This document shows positions 11,663 through 23,269 of a DNA stretch of 64,000 nt, in pieces (positions within the stretch are counted from its first letter, which is position 1; each line of letters opens with the position of its first letter). The stretch lies in contig JAULJL010000028.1 of NCBI GenBank assembly GCA_030761205.1, positions 10,336,001 to 10,400,000 of the forward strand, written 5' to 3'. The notes under the pieces are model-generated. The model ran no database searches and was not told the DNA's origin. It saw nothing but the letters and a program-made list of their open reading frames with translations. A program made the position numbers and the translations under genes. The stretch is from Fremontodendron californicum. Its lineage: Eukaryota > Streptophyta > Magnoliopsida > Malvales > Malvaceae.

Positions 11663-12668
11663 TTTATAATTTTAAAAAATACTTTTAAAACACTCATTAA
11701 TAAAACTCTATATTAAATGCAGCCATTCACATTGAGATGATTTTTCATATATTGAATGAAAAATATCACTTAATTAAATACTTTTAAGATATTTGTTAGT
11801 TCATAAAGAATATCTAGTAATGACATTTTGTCTACCAATCATATTATTTTTGAGATTATTCGACTACTTACAAACAAATGATATGAAGATAATAAATATT
11901 ATTTTCTGTCTCATAAATGTTCGAATTATAACATTTGCAACATCTTACTCTATAATCAAGTTACAACCTTCTTAACCTAAAAAAAAAAAGAAAATTCTTG
12001 TTATTCAACTGTGTTCATAGTTTTATAGCTTACTTTTTTTTATATTAAACAGCTGGCCAGCAAATTTACTGGTGTCCTTATCGCATGGCTGAATAAGGGA
12101 GGATAAGATCCCGAAAATAGCAGTAAACTTTGGACTCTTATCATTAGTTTTATCAAACCCTCCAATCTAATTAGAATTGTTATTAATGCAAGCTAAGTTA
12201 AGCTAGTATATTTAATTTCTTTGGTGAAGATTGACATGCTACCTAACCCAAGCACTTTGCGGGCTTTTTCGGCTTAACCCTATTTATATTGTACATAAAT
12301 TTATCCAAAGATCGAATTATTCATTTAAATTCAAAAATTTATTCAATATTTAAAAAAATTTAAATAAAAATATTAAGTTCGAAACCTGACCCATAGATAC
12401 GTTTGTACATGCAAGTTCTTTTAATCTGCAGGTATTTACGTTGTTGTTTGGTGTGTGTCATCATGATAATTAAGCTTTCACTTCATATCTTAGTGGAAAG
12501 TAGTTCAAGACCTTTCTTTAACTATGATGATTGTTGGAATTGGAGTCGAATTCGTTCATAATGGTTGAACCCGATCCAAGTAAGTTAATTGTCAATGATA
12601 GTTTATTGTCTTCCTTCTAATGACATATAACTCTTTTGGAATTCAAATAAGTTTGAATTCCATAACGT
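11663..12668. other. Intergenic DNA, no gene seen
   Basis: AT-rich sequence with stops in all frames. I recognise no gene, RNA or complete element. Confidence 0.4.
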
Positions 12669-13232
12669 TAGAGGTGTTCATGGATAAGGTCGGGCTGGAT
12701 TTAGGTTTGGTCTAATTAGTATGGTACATCACATATACTTATTCAAGTTCGACCTGACCCATAATATGGGTTTCAAATTCTGTCAAAACTCGCCATATTT
12801 ATAAATGGATAGTATAAACCCGTTTAGACCTACCCATATTTTTTTTAAAGAATTTAAGTAAATATGTTATTTTTTATTTAATTTTTAGTAATCGTATTTT
12901 TTTCTTTTATTAAATTCTAAATCATGGATAAATTAACATATTTTTAAATGTTTACACTATAATATTATATATATTTTATTTTTACGTGATATAAGTTATA
13001 TAAGTTATATAATATATATAAAAATATATAATATATTATATAAATGAAAAGCAAACCGAGTCGAGTTCAAGCCTTAATTGTTAGAGTTAAAGCCCGGTTC
13101 ATTTTCTAAATAGGCCTCATTTTTTGGTCCAAGCTCATATGTCGGACCTAGTATTTTAGTTCATACCCTCTCAAATATCGGACGAACCTTCAAGCTTGAA
13201 TGAATATATAGTTCGATCCTTAAACAAATCTA
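12669..13232. mobile_element. hAT-like MITE, family A (long, decayed)
   Basis: Left end tagaggtgttcatgg and right end ccttaaacaaatcta are inverted copies (11 of 15). Gc-rich subterminal words such as gtcgggctgg and gcccggttc flank an AT-rich core. The TSD is not convincing. Confidence 0.45.
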
Positions 13233-13681
13233 CAGACAATTAACATGTATAAAAAGAAAATTTAACTTCCGAAAGATAATTTAATTATCATCCTAAAATT
13301 GAGAAAGCAAACTCTTTAAAAATCAAAGACAATACTCAAGAAATTTCTACAATTCTTGAAGAATATATGTGGCTAAAAATTTTCATCTTGTGATCTTATT
13401 TTAGATCAGTTAATCAAACAGTTTTTATTCCGAGCGATCCTATAAATATTCCCTATTAATTTGTTATGATTATGTACTACATATGTTATATCAATTATGT
13501 ACTACATATAGAAATGATCTATCTACCTAGCTAACTAGCTAATTAGTGTGATTATGTCCATATCTTTCGACAGTAATCACATGTTTCACTTTGAAGCTTT
13601 TGACTTGAATGATTCCCTACCAATGGCGTACATAAAATTATAAAGTTTTTGTAGAGCGGTACCCAAAGTCATAGGTAAGAA

Positions 13682-13963
13682 TAGATCTTGTAATTTATAT
13701 ATGCATGTCGTGTCTTATATATATATATATATATATATATATTTTTTTTCGTGTTAAACGTATAAATGTAAATACATTATAATTTATTAAATATGTCAAA
13801 ATTTTAAACACGAATACGATACATGTATTAAACATATCATGTTAATCGTACTAATCGTGTTTAAACGTGATGTATCGTGTTTATTACATTATTTTTATGT
13901 TTATTAATTATATAATTTTTTTCATATTATATTTTTATATCGTGTTCAAAATTATCAAATCTA
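13682..13963. mobile_element. hAT-like MITE, family B, with internal (TA)n
   Basis: Ends tagatcttgtaattt / aaattatcaaatcta resemble family B. Flanks ggtaagaa / agtaaaat could be a decayed 8-bp TSD (5 of 8). A (TA)13 microsatellite sits at about 13716-13742. Confidence 0.5.
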
Positions 13964-15906
13964 AGTAAAATGTCAAAAGGTGAATACATGTATTACAAAG
14001 GAAACTCGATACCTAACACATTTTCTCATTAAGCTCAAATAGGGAAATCCTTGTAATAATCAAACACAAGTAACTAAACAATGGATCTTCCTTTTATGGA
14101 CTAAGGAACCAAAATTTGCCCTCTTTGGAAAGAAGGGGAAAATAATCAATTTATACACAATCTCAAGAATGGTAAAATTGTTGATATTTACAACCACATA
14201 CTTTTCGTTATCTCATCAAATCCACCTAAGATACAATAATGCAAGACTTTTGTCTCATTAATCAATTCTTCTAAAAATCAAGGTTAAAAATATCTTGCAG
14301 AATTAATAAAATGTGATTTTTATATAAATTTGTTCACATATCAAATTACTTTTTTAATTCAATAAGTTTATTCGAATTAGACAAGACTTAAGATAGATTT
14401 TTAATAATTTAGATTGAATTGGCCTAACTTGGATTACTTTTTAAATAATAATAAAATTTATTGTTACATTTTAAAGTAATGTGGAAAAGTATAAAAGTAA
14501 CTTTTATTTGATTTTTCAAATGAGATATTATTTTGAAATAACTAAAAGTATGTAAACAATATTTATGGTACAGACGAATGAATAAAATTATTGTAATATT
14601 TTTTTATAATTGAAAAAAAAAATTCAAATTGATTTTTTTTTTATTATAAAAAAATACATTTATTATAGAATCAAATGCTCAAATGATAATATTATTATTA
14701 TTTTAATATCCGTAAGCAAAGAAAATATTTATTTCCATTAAAAAATTGTTGATAATGTGTTAGGCATTGTGTAATAAATGTATTTATTTATTTATTGATG
14801 ATAAGCTTGTTTGACGTGATGATCTCAGTGTTTGAATTTTTGTCTAGACGTTTGGACCCCATTTTCTTTTTGACCTGACCCTGTCAACTAATATGACAAC
14901 GACTGACTAACCCCATTGGCCCAGTGGAATCTTGTGGTCCACTGAACTCCCATCCAAATTCGGCAAAATAATAAGCCCCGGTCCATGGAGATGCCGCCTA
15001 TTGGGTTCGGTGGCTTGTTCTGCTCCCCAACCGCGTTTGCTTTTGGTCAGTCTTCAGACATTGAAAGATGTCTTCCAAGAATTTATATAGTGTCGTAAGG
15101 TGAAATTATTATCATTATTTTCTGTTTTTAATTTTTTTTGTTATTAATATTTATTATTAATATTTATCATAATTGATCGTGATTAAAAATGAGTAAAATT
15201 TTGATTAATAGAATAAAACCGATCAAAATTGACCAAATTCAATTTGTTTAATTTTGGTTTATTCAGTTATTTAATTCGGTTTAATCAATTTATTCAATCA
15301 ATTTGTGATTTTTTTTTATACCGAGCCGATTGAACAAATCGATAATTAATTAAAAAAAATTATTTTTATTTAAATATACTCAAAATCAAACCTTAAACTC
15401 AACTCAATTTAATCCAAAAATAAATCACCCAACCAAACAACCCAAAACCAAACAAATAAAAAACTCATAATCCAAACTTTTAGAATGAAACTGAAAAAAT
15501 TAACCAAACCGAATCGATTCAGTTTAGTTTTGAGATATTTTTCAATTAGATTCGATCGATTTTATAAATTAATTTGATTTAATTAATTTTCAAAATTTTA
15601 AAATTAAATCGATTAAATACTCATATTTAATTATAATATCATTCGTTACATCGATAATCATAATAAATACGATAGGATTGAAAAAACGTCCGTAATTTAA
15701 ATGTCTGGCGGCACCAAACCCATAAATTACTTGCATGGAAGGAGCCACCTTTCTTTCTCTAATTTATATATGCCCTTTGTCCAGCTGTTTACAACTTTGA
15801 TTTACACAGTGTATATCAAGTCCTGACGGAAGAGAAAGTAGGAAACTTCCAAACACAGGCTCTTTAATCCCTTAACTCTGTTTCGTCCTTTTTCACCAGT
15901 TCTCCC
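13964..15906. other. Intergenic DNA upstream of XTH copy 1
   Basis: 13964-14800 is plain AT-rich DNA. About 14860-15065 is less AT-rich and may be low-copy upstream DNA of the XTH gene. 15180-15600 is a decayed repeat with words like accgatcaaaa and gattcgatcgatttt in both orientations. 15600-15715 resembles the right part of MITE family E. No gene is seen. Confidence 0.4.
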
Positions 15907-15913
15907 TATATAA
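15907..15913 (+). promoter_or_regulatory. TATA box of XTH copy 1
   Basis: TATATAA sits in the context CTCCCTATATAACC, 72 bp before the start codon. Copy 2 has nearly the same core context (TTCCCTATATAAAC), supporting a shared promoter ancestor. Confidence 0.75.
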
Positions 15914-15984
15914 CCATCTAACACTTCCCATTTCAATGTTCAAAATCAAATTAGAAACAAAAAAAAAAAAAAAATCCTGGAAAT

Positions 15985-17818
15985 ATGAGGAGTTCAGTTG
16001 GTTTGTTAGTACATATAATCTTGGTTAGCTTTGTATTAGTTGCTCCAGCTGCCAACTTTTACCAGGAATTTGATGTTACTTGGGGAGATGGCAGAGGCAA
16101 GATACTGGAAAACGGCCAGTTTCTTACTCTCAGCCTAGACAAATTCTCTGGCTCAGGTTTCCAATCCAAGAATGAGTATCTCTTTGGGAAGATTGATATG
16201 AACATTAAGCTCGTTCCAGGCAACTCTGCTGGCACTGTTACAACATACTATGTAAGTTATAATCTAACTTGTTTTTGTTTAACTTCGCAGTTATTGCAAT
16301 TAAGGATTTAAATAGTAATCACAACACGATGTTATGATCGTTATTTTATGATTTTAGTTCTTTTCATCGTCGAATTTTACCTTCGATATTTATCATAATT
16401 GATTAAGATAGTATTTATTATTTCTGCAACCGTGATAAACACGAAATGATTGAAAACCCATCCGTAATCGTAATTTAAATTCCTGATTGCAACTAGAAGA
16501 ACTCTGTGCTGATAGAATTTATGTTTTATTATATGTGACAGCTACGTTCACAAGGGTCGACTTGGGATGAAATCGACTTCGAATTCTTGGGGAACCTTAG
16601 CGGCGAGCCTTACATAGTTCACACAAATGTATTTAGCCAGGGAAAAGGTGACAGAGAGCAACAGTTTTACCTTTGGTTTGATCCCACGGAAGATTTCCAT
16701 ACCTACTCTGTTCTTTGGAACCCTCAACGTATTATGTAAGTTTCTAGAGCTAATTATTTACTATCTAGGAAAAACAGACACATGATACAGGTACGAAACA
16801 CGATACGAATATGATGATACGAATTTTTTTAGAAAATTAGGACACAAGTAAGAGAATATTTTTTTTTATATAATAATGTATAATAAAAATGTAAAATTGA
16901 TATTTTTAATTAAATATTAACATGTAAATAATTTTTTAATTTTTAAAAATTAAATTTGAATTTAAAGACTTAAACTTTAAAAAATTTATTAGAATTAAAT
17001 TGTTCATTGTTGATTTCATATTTGAGAGAAAAATACAAAAAATAAAATCTTTATCGCATGTTCGGACATGTTCAATCGTGTTTTGATCATGTTTTGATCG
17101 TATTTGATTTTATTTTTATTTTTTTTTACGTATATTTGTATGTTTGATATTTATTTTGCCGTATCGAACACGTGTCCGGCACTTTCTTGACAGAAGTGTT
17201 TATGCTTCATAATATATGATATTATGATTATTATTTTACGATTTTGATTATCTTCGTGGTCAATATGTACCGTAGATATTCATCACAATTACGTCTACTA
17301 TCCCAATAAATGTTATACAACAAAAAACACATCCACCACTATAATTTAAATATTTGCTTATGATTTTTTTCCTAATAATTTTGTTTTAGAAACTTTAGTT
17401 GACTTTTTTTGGTGTAAAAATCTTCAGCTTCTCTGTTGATGGGAGTCCAATTAGAGAGTTCAAGAACTTGGAATCAATTGGCGTTCCGTTCCCAAAGAAC
17501 CAGCCCATGAAGATATACTCTAGTCTCTGGAACGCCGATGACTGGGCTACTCGAGGTGGCCTTATCAAGACAGACTGGACCAACGCTCCTTTCACCGCTT
17601 CTTACAGGAATTTTAAGGTCGATGCTTGTGTCTGGTCTTCAGGCAAATCTTCTTGTTCTTTAAGCTCACCGTCTAGATACGCTTGGCTGTCACAACAACT
17701 TGATACAACAAGCCAACAAAGGCTCAAATGGGTTCAGAAAAATTACATGATTTATAACTACTGCAACGACACCAAGCGATTTCCTCAGGGCCTCCCTAAA
17801 GAATGCACTGCTCACTAG
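15985..17818 (+). CDS. Xyloglucan endotransglucosylase/hydrolase, XTH22-25 type (copy 1)
   Basis: Exons 15985-16251, 16542-16735 and 17428-17818 join (phases 0 and 2, all GT-AG) into 283 residues, the usual XTH length. A signal peptide (about residues 1-23, hydrophobic VHIILVSFVLVAPAA) sends it to the wall, where XTHs cut xyloglucan and transfer the end to another chain or to water. The GH16 motif WDEIDFEFLG gives nucleophile E99 and acid/base E103; N107-L-S is the conserved glycosylation site beside it. The C-terminal XET_C region keeps the cysteines (ACVWS...SSC, NYC, KEC) and ends FPQGLPKEC. Sequence is closest in style to Arabidopsis XTH22-25 (TCH4 group), by recall. The start is the first ATG after the TATA box. 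Intron 1 holds a 184-bp MITE, intron 2 a 447-bp MITE. A possible poly(A) signal AATAATAAT is at 17887. It looks intact. Confidence 0.96.
16302..16485. mobile_element. Mutator-like MITE (family E) in intron 1 of XTH copy 1
   Basis: Ends AAGGATTTAAATAG / AATTTAAATTCCTG are inverted. Flanked by a 9-bp duplication attgcaatt (16293-16301) / attgcaact (16486-16494), 8 of 9. A 9-bp TSD fits Mutator-like elements. Relatives are at 19966 and 39628. Confidence 0.78.
16766..17212. mobile_element. MITE of the cgacacg family (family F) in intron 2 of XTH copy 1
   Basis: Collinear with 35198-35664 in intron 2 of XTH copy 2: same order of cgaaacacgatacga, tatataataat, ttgagagaaaaa, atgttttgatcgt and gacagaagtg-t-atgcttcataa. 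The ends taggaaaaacagac / tgcttcataa are imperfect inverted repeats. The flanks differ from those of the copy-2 element. Confidence 0.7.
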
Positions 17819-17886
17819 ATATTCTAAGCCTTATATTGTAGTATTTTTGTTTCATTCTATGTTTTTTAATCTTGTAATATAAGCTC

Positions 17887-17895
17887 AATAATAAT
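17887..17895 (+). terminator. Candidate poly(A) signal of XTH copy 1
   Basis: AATAATAAT, 69 bp after the stop codon, in a T-rich 3' region. Plant poly(A) signals are loose, so this is a candidate only. Confidence 0.4.
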
Positions 17896-17948
17896 GTTTT
17901 ATTCGGAATATTATGCGGTCTACTCTGTTTTCTTCTAAGAAAATTGCA

Positions 17949-18305
17949 TGGATTAACCGGATCGGTCGGTTAATTGAAAATTGATAGGTTATCCGGTTTG
18001 ATATATTATATAAAATTGAATATTAATTGAATCGATACAAAATTGATTTAAAAGATAAAAAATTAAAAAATTGATAAAAATCGATGTGATATATATATAT
18101 TTAATTTATAATTGATGAGATTTAAATTTTTTATTTTTTAATTATATATTAAAATTTATATCTTTAAGTTAAATATATATTTTTATTAATTATATTTAAT
18201 ATTTATTTATAAAATTATTTTTTAAATATTTAAAATTTTATTTAAGTAATCGATCAATTGAATGAGAAATTAAAAATCTAACCGATTTGATTTCAAAATT
18301 GATTC
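17949..18305. repeat. Decayed repeat of the accggatcggtcgg family (family G)
   Basis: Starts with accggatcggtcggttaa and has an AT-rich middle. The right part is weakly related to the strand-reversed left end. It resembles better copies at 18995, 33219 and 40369. Boundaries are approximate. Confidence 0.4.
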
Positions 18306-18598
18306 TTCATCCTTACCCTGCTGCAGTAAATCAATTGGCGTAAGGAAAAGTACAAAATTATGTAAGTGGTAAGTGGAAAGTGGCTGGAAAAGATCTTGAA
18401 GGCAAGTAGACAAATCTCAGTCATGACCTCGTACTTTGGCACATGTTTTTGTTTTTGATTGAAGCCAAATATCTGACGTTGCCCAAAATACGGAAATATA
18501 TAAACAAAAAATTGGTTGGTAGAAGAAATACGTTGGTTCTTTTGGGTCTAAAAACTAAAGACATTGACAAACAGTACAATACCATTGCTTGAAAGCAA

Positions 18599-18920
18599 AT
18601 GAGAGAATATATATATATATATATATACATCTACATATACGATTTATATTTAGATGATGTACGTCGAGTTTCGAATAAATTAAAAATATATAAATATTTG
18701 TTCGATGTAAAAAAATTTTTAACCGTTAAATATATTTTAAAAAAGATAATATTATCAATCGATATGATAGAGATATCGGATCGATTCAAAACTTTACGTG
18801 CACGACGAGTACAATTATATTATTAAATCCAACGGTTGGTTTGTTAAAATATAAATCGTATAAAAAGTTATGAAAGTTTCTAAAACTAATATTGTTTTAA
18901 CACTAGTGTAAGTGGATCAT

Positions 18921-18977
<57 letters not shown>

Positions 18978-18980
18978 CAT
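18599..18980. repeat. Microsatellite-flanked AT-rich repeat
   Basis: (TA)n at about 18607-18627, then a block ending in actagtgtaagtggatcatt, then (CT)6 and (TA)22 at 18921-18976. The word ta(a)tgtaagtggatc-ctctctct recurs at about 55500-55525, so this is a dispersed repeat. The small frame at 18599 has no known content. Confidence 0.45.
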
Positions 18981-18994
18981 TACAAATTTACAAG

Positions 18995-19330
18995 CAAGGT
19001 CGAATCGGTCATACTTTTGATTTTTGATTCAATCGATTCAATAATTTTTTTATAATATTTAAATATTAAATTAAATATTAAATAAATATTAAATATAGTT
19101 AATACTTAACAAAAATATGTATTTGACTTAATGATATACTATTTAATCTAAAACTAAGAGGTTAAAGATTCAAATCTCATTAATTATAAAAAAAAAAAAT
19201 TTGAAAAAAATAAAAACTATACATATAAAATTGAATTTTTACCGGTTTGGTAAATATCCAATTTTAATATACTTGTCGAACCGGACAAACCATTAATTCT
19301 CGATTCAACCGGTCCAATTCGATTTTTTAA
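18995..19330. mobile_element. MITE-like repeat, family G
   Basis: The right end (ccggtccaattcgattttttaa) matches the right ends at 33608 and 40751. The interior shares aataaatattaaatata, gttaaagattcaaatctcat and accggtttgg words. The left end is eroded. Confidence 0.55.
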
Positions 19331-19367
19331 TCAATGGTTACAAGGGACGTCGCTGACCTTGATCACT

Positions 19368-19551
19368 TATATTATTAAGATTTGGAGTAAATGTCAAATA
19401 CATATATATATCCAATACGGATATATTCAATTTTTTATAACTTTATTCATACATTCAAAGGATTATATCTCATATTTATATCTAAATATATGTCGGATAC
19501 AGGTCTCAAATATTAATACTTTTAAAAAAAATAGGAGTTCGAATAATATAA
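19368..19551. mobile_element. Mutator-like MITE, family D
   Basis: Ends tatattattaagatttgg / gttcgaataatata are inverted. The inside has the family words ccaatacggatatattcaa and atgtcggatacaggt. The TSD is weak (ttgatcact / ttgagtacc, 6 of 9). Confidence 0.5.
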
Positions 19552-19679
19552 TTGAGTACCACAAATTAAAAAATTACAAACCGACACGGGACACTACTCC
19601 ATGAGAAGAAAAATTAGAGATAAACATAAAGAGACAAACAAAGATGGAAGAAAACAATCTCAAGTCAAAATCACAAGCA

Positions 19680-20670
19680 CAAGAAAAATCTGGTCTATCA
19701 TAAAAAAAAAAATCTGGTCGATCCACGCCAAGTTTAACCTATGAGTTTGCAAAGGAACTCGCCTCCTTGAAGATATGAATAAAATCTACCATACCAATCA
19801 AACATCTTAGCCGATCAATTTCGTCAAAGATTGGCATTCTATCCCATGGGGTAGAGTTATTATAACACATTCATGAAATAGTCACTTTAGAATCAGATTC
19901 CATAATAAGTTCTTTTTTTCCCCACCCAAATTCATTTAGAAAACACTTTTAGAGCAGTCTTGATCAAGGATTTAAATAGTGATCGTACCGTGATGTTACG
20001 ATTGTTATTATGTGATTTTGGCTCCTTTCGTAGTTGATATTTATTGCAATTAGGGCGTGCATGATTAACAGTTTGTAACGGTTAAATTTACGATCATAAA
20101 TTAAATGTATATAAATTCAATTTGCAACTTGTGAATATTTTTTACTTTTATAAATAAAAAATTATAAAGTGTCATAAAATATTTTAAAAATCGTTAAAAA
20201 AGAATTTTTATGATTATAATTATAATTACTATGTTTTATAGTTAGTAATGCAAAAAAAAATAAAAAAATCATGTTACTGCAATAGCATTCATTACGTCCG
20301 TTATCGCGATAAACGCGATGCGATAAAAAATACGTCCGTGATCGCAATTTAAAACATGATCTTGATAGGTATTAATTCAGCAAGACTCTTGAGCACAAAC
20401 ACAAAAGGAAAACAATCCCCTAAAACACCCCCACACCCTGCAAAATCTAGGTTTACCTCTAGCACAACCATCCACATTGAACTTGAGCACATCCTCGTTA
20501 GGAACAATAAAAGATATACTAGCTCTTGGCTTAATCCTTGAACCGACAGAAACAGATGTTGCAGCAGACCACCATATAAAATAATCCAAAGCACCACTTC
20601 AATTGCCTTAATCCACATCATTGATTTCATTTTGATTAAGAAAAAAAATCCCTTTCCTTCGCTATCCCAC
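19680..20670 (-). pseudogene. LINE remnant: RNase H domain split by a MITE
   Basis: On the minus strand 20640-20359 encodes the RNase H start (NEDVLKFNVDGCARGKPRF and, in another frame, CGGVLGDCFPFVFVLKSLAE). The domain resumes at 19965-19690 with ELIMESDSKVTIS and IDRLRCLIGMVDFIHIFKEASS. Both pieces match the C-terminal RNase H common in plant non-LTR elements (FNVDG-S-RGNPG, E-DS, F-FI-RE-N--AD). Between them lies MITE 19966-20358. Stops and frame changes show it is dead. No target duplication or full poly(A) end was found. Confidence 0.75.
19966..20358. mobile_element. Mutator-like MITE (family E) inserted in the LINE RNase H
   Basis: Starts AAGGATTTAAATAGTGATCG and ends in strand-reversed form (cgtgatcgcaatttaaaacatg). 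Flanks gtcttgatc (19957-19965) and atcttgata (20359-20367) match at 7 of 9. Internally holds both cgtgatgttacgat and gttatcgcgataaacgcgatg words shared with 16302 and 39628. At 393 bp it is the longest copy of the family here. Confidence 0.72.
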
Positions 20671-20671
20671 C

Positions 20672-20955
20672 TAGGACTGTTCATGGCTAAGTTGGATCGC
20701 GGTTTGAATTTTCTTTTTATTCAAGTTCATTTTAGATTGGATCAGTCTGAAAGCTCGTTTCACTATTTAAAAAATATTAAAAAAATCATTTCGATATTAA
20801 TATTTATATATTTTATAATTAAATTTAAATAAAAAATATTTTTTATTTAATGAATAGTAATTCAAGCCGGCCGACCTAAATTACGAAAATCTTTACTCAG
20901 ATCCAACCCAATTCGAATCGAACCGAATGAATAACCCGATCTTTGGACATATCTA
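20672..20955. mobile_element. hAT-like MITE, family A
   Basis: Ends taggactgttcatgg / ctttggacatatcta are inverted. Flanked by an 8-bp duplication atcccacc (20664-20671) / atcccaac (20956-20963), 7 of 8. The AT-rich core is bounded by GC-rich arms (gatcgcgg; gccggccgacc). Confidence 0.72.
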
Positions 20956-20963
20956 ATCCCAAC

Positions 20964-21685
20964 CCTTCCCATTGAATATTATATCATTTCTGAAACTTAT
21001 AGTGACCAAAATGCAGCACTACAAACAAATAACCATCTCTTTCTAAGCACACCCGACAAAGCTATACCTTCACATTGAAGAAATAGTTGTTGAATATAGA
21101 ATTAAGAAAAACATTATAATACTATCCTTAGTATAGAACAGATAACTCAATGAAGACATAAGTAACAACAGTAATTTTTATGAGTTTATATTTTCTGAAA
21201 AATTACTTTACTAATGTTTCCATTAATTAATTAAACTTATTTTAAATAGTAATTCAAAAATATCATTTTAAAATTTACATACATATATGTTAGTTTTGAA
21301 TTGATCCTTGATTAAGTATTTTGGCAAGATTTATTTAATACAAGTTTTTCAAATTAAATCATTTTTGTTATTAAATAAAATCTAGTCTTCTGAGTTATTT
21401 TGAAATAAAATAAAGTCCAACATTTTAATTATAAATATTTATTTTTGGATTTGAAATTTGCTTTAAAATTCACAAGATTTGTTTCAATATTTTGGATTAA
21501 TTTCATATCTCGAAAATATAAAAACATGTTTGGTATCAGGTTTTTATTCAAACACCAAATATCAGAATCCATGGTCACTATCATAATAAAACTAATGAAG
21601 TCAGAACTTAAAAGAAAAAAAAAAAAATCTGAACTTTGAACTGACATAATTTCACATAAATTAAAACTGGCAAAGGTTAACATAA
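20964..21685. other. Intergenic DNA, no gene seen
   Basis: AT-rich, no recognisable gene or bounded element. It lies downstream (minus-strand sense) of the phytocyanin remnant and may hold its old 3' region. Confidence 0.4.
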
Positions 21686-21960
21686 TCAGCACAACAAAAC
21701 TATGGCAATGGACATGAAGAAGAGAAGAGAGAGAGAGTGGCAACAAACAAGGGATGAAGCTGAGCTGGGAGGACTTGAAGTTCCAGGCGGGGTGGGGCTT
21801 GAAGGTCCAGGCGTGGTGGGACTTGATCCAGGTGTGGGAGCCGGAGCAGTACTGGTACTGGTGCCATTGCAGACTTCGACCTTGAGCTTTTGGCCTCCGG
21901 AACAGTGACCAGGGAAAGCGCAATTGAAGTAGTGTTTTGTTAACTCGTTTGTTTTAGTGG
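21686..21960 (-). pseudogene. C-terminal fragment of a phytocyanin (uclacyanin/stellacyanin-like)
   Basis: The minus-strand frame 22024-21686 ends with HYFNCAFPGHCSGGQKLKV, the last part of a plastocyanin-like domain. It carries three of the four type-1 copper ligands (C-x4-H-x4-Q; the Gln suggests stellacyanin-type). A Pro/Ser/Thr-rich arabinogalactan-like stretch (about residues 56-92) and a hydrophobic C-terminal tail (LLFFMSIAIVLLC) fit a GPI-anchored phytocyanin. The N-terminal half with the first His ligand and the signal peptide is absent: sequence upstream of about 21960 does not resemble the family. I read it as a truncated gene copy. An unrecognised upstream exon cannot be excluded. 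Confidence 0.75.
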
Positions 21961-22024
21961 GGAAATTAAAAAAAAATTGATTGCTTAAGGAGTCGAACCC
22001 GGGCAAGTATGTAACAGTTATCAA

Positions 22025-22803
22025 TTTTTCTTTTTAAAAACCCGTGTTTTCTTCTTTTCCAATTCCCCAAAAATAATTTTGTTGAATACACTGAAAATCT
22101 CTTTCCAATCAAATATGTTTTCTCACATATTTTTTATTTTTTATAAAAATAAAATTAAAAAACATCTATGTTTTCTTAAACCAAACACACTCTAAATTTT
22201 CAAATTATTGATCAAATGATTTTTAGGTAAAAGTCAAATTTTCTTTTTTCCAAATGAAAATACACAAGCTTTTAAATTTGGGAAGAATGGATCGATCTCC
22301 TTGTAAATGAGATCAATAATTTCTTTTAAAAAAATGGTCTTGAGATTTTTATGCTCAAAGGGATCGATCCCTCATAAAAGAGATCGATCCCCTAACTTGT
22401 TACAAGGCTAATTTTTTTTTTTTTAAATAATCGCTTAAAGGGATCGATCCTCTTGTCTCTTCTTGTCTCTTGACAACAAGCAACGGTTAAATTCTGCTGC
22501 AAATTAACGGCTCTATCCTCTCCAATTTCAATTCTAACAGTTCCAAAATGTCTCCAACTATAAAAGAGGTCCTTTGAATACTATTCACACTAAGAGACGT
22601 CATCCTCGATAAATTCTTCCAAGCAATTTAAGAGTTTTGAAGTGTTTAGTGCTTTAATTCTATCCAAACTTTAATCATTCTTCATTTCTCTCATTGCACT
22701 AAATTATCAAACACATAAACTTTGTGAGGTTTTTAGTTTGTACAACCATTTGTAAAAAGCTAAAGCTTATTCGGGATCAATAGGTGATGTATCATCTTGC
22801 GTA
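22025..22803. repeat. Probable LTR-derived repeat with gatcgatcc words
   Basis: 22290-22455 repeats gatcgatc motifs (atggatcgatctcc, gggatcgatccctc, gagatcgatcccc, gggatcgatcctc). Then caacggttaaa, a TATA-like ctataaaagagg (about 22559) and a pyrimidine-rich stretch run into the tandem array. This looks like the 5' part of a long copia-type LTR (SIRE-like), but no matching partner or primer site is present, so the class is inferred. Confidence 0.4.
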
Positions 22804-23024
22804 TTTTTGTAAGTTTTGTTAGAAACCTATTTTGGAATTAAAAGTTTCTATTTAAACCTTGAAAGATATGGATTTAGAGGTTTTTATCTTAGTCTTGAAA
22901 TATAGGGATTTAGAGATTATATCTTAAAACTGAAAGGTTGAGATAGTGAAGGTTATACCTTAAGCTCTAAAAAGAATTTGAATAGAATTTAAATAGTGGA
23001 TATTGATCTCTTTGGCAAGAGAAG

Positions 23025-23269
23025 TGTTGAAACTTAAATACAATAGTTGGGCCATTTCTTATCAACTTAAGCTTTTGGGATAATTAGTCAACCAATTTAA
23101 CATGGTATCAGAATTTTTGAGTTCGAATCCTGACAATCGCTTTCCTCTTTTTAATATCATTAACCATTTATCCGGCTTGCACATGAGGAAACGTGTTGAA
23201 ACTTAAATATAATAATAGGCCCCCTTCCTATCAGCTTAAGCATTGGGATAATTGATCACCAACTTAACA
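23025..23269 (+). mobile_element. TRIM retrotransposon, unit 1
   Basis: A 245-bp miniature LTR element: 78-bp LTR 23025-23102 (TGTTGAAACTT...TTTAACA), then at once a primer site TGGTATCAGAA (tRNA-iMet type), a short spacer, a purine run gaggaaacg, and the second LTR 23194-23269. Flanking duplication AGAAG (23020-23024 and 23270-23274). It has no protein; it would depend on other elements to move. Confidence 0.85.

Noticed and set aside
17211..17360. Possible further family-E MITE in intron 2 of XTH copy 1
   Set aside because: Words such as tattattttacgattttg and ccactataatttaaat recall the family, but the left end and any TSD are missing, so it was not listed as an element.
23103..23150. tRNA-like text (tggtatcagaa followed by gagttcgaatcctgac)
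   Set aside because: It looks like a T-arm (gttcgaatcc), but no full cloverleaf can be formed. It is the primer site and spacer of the TRIM.
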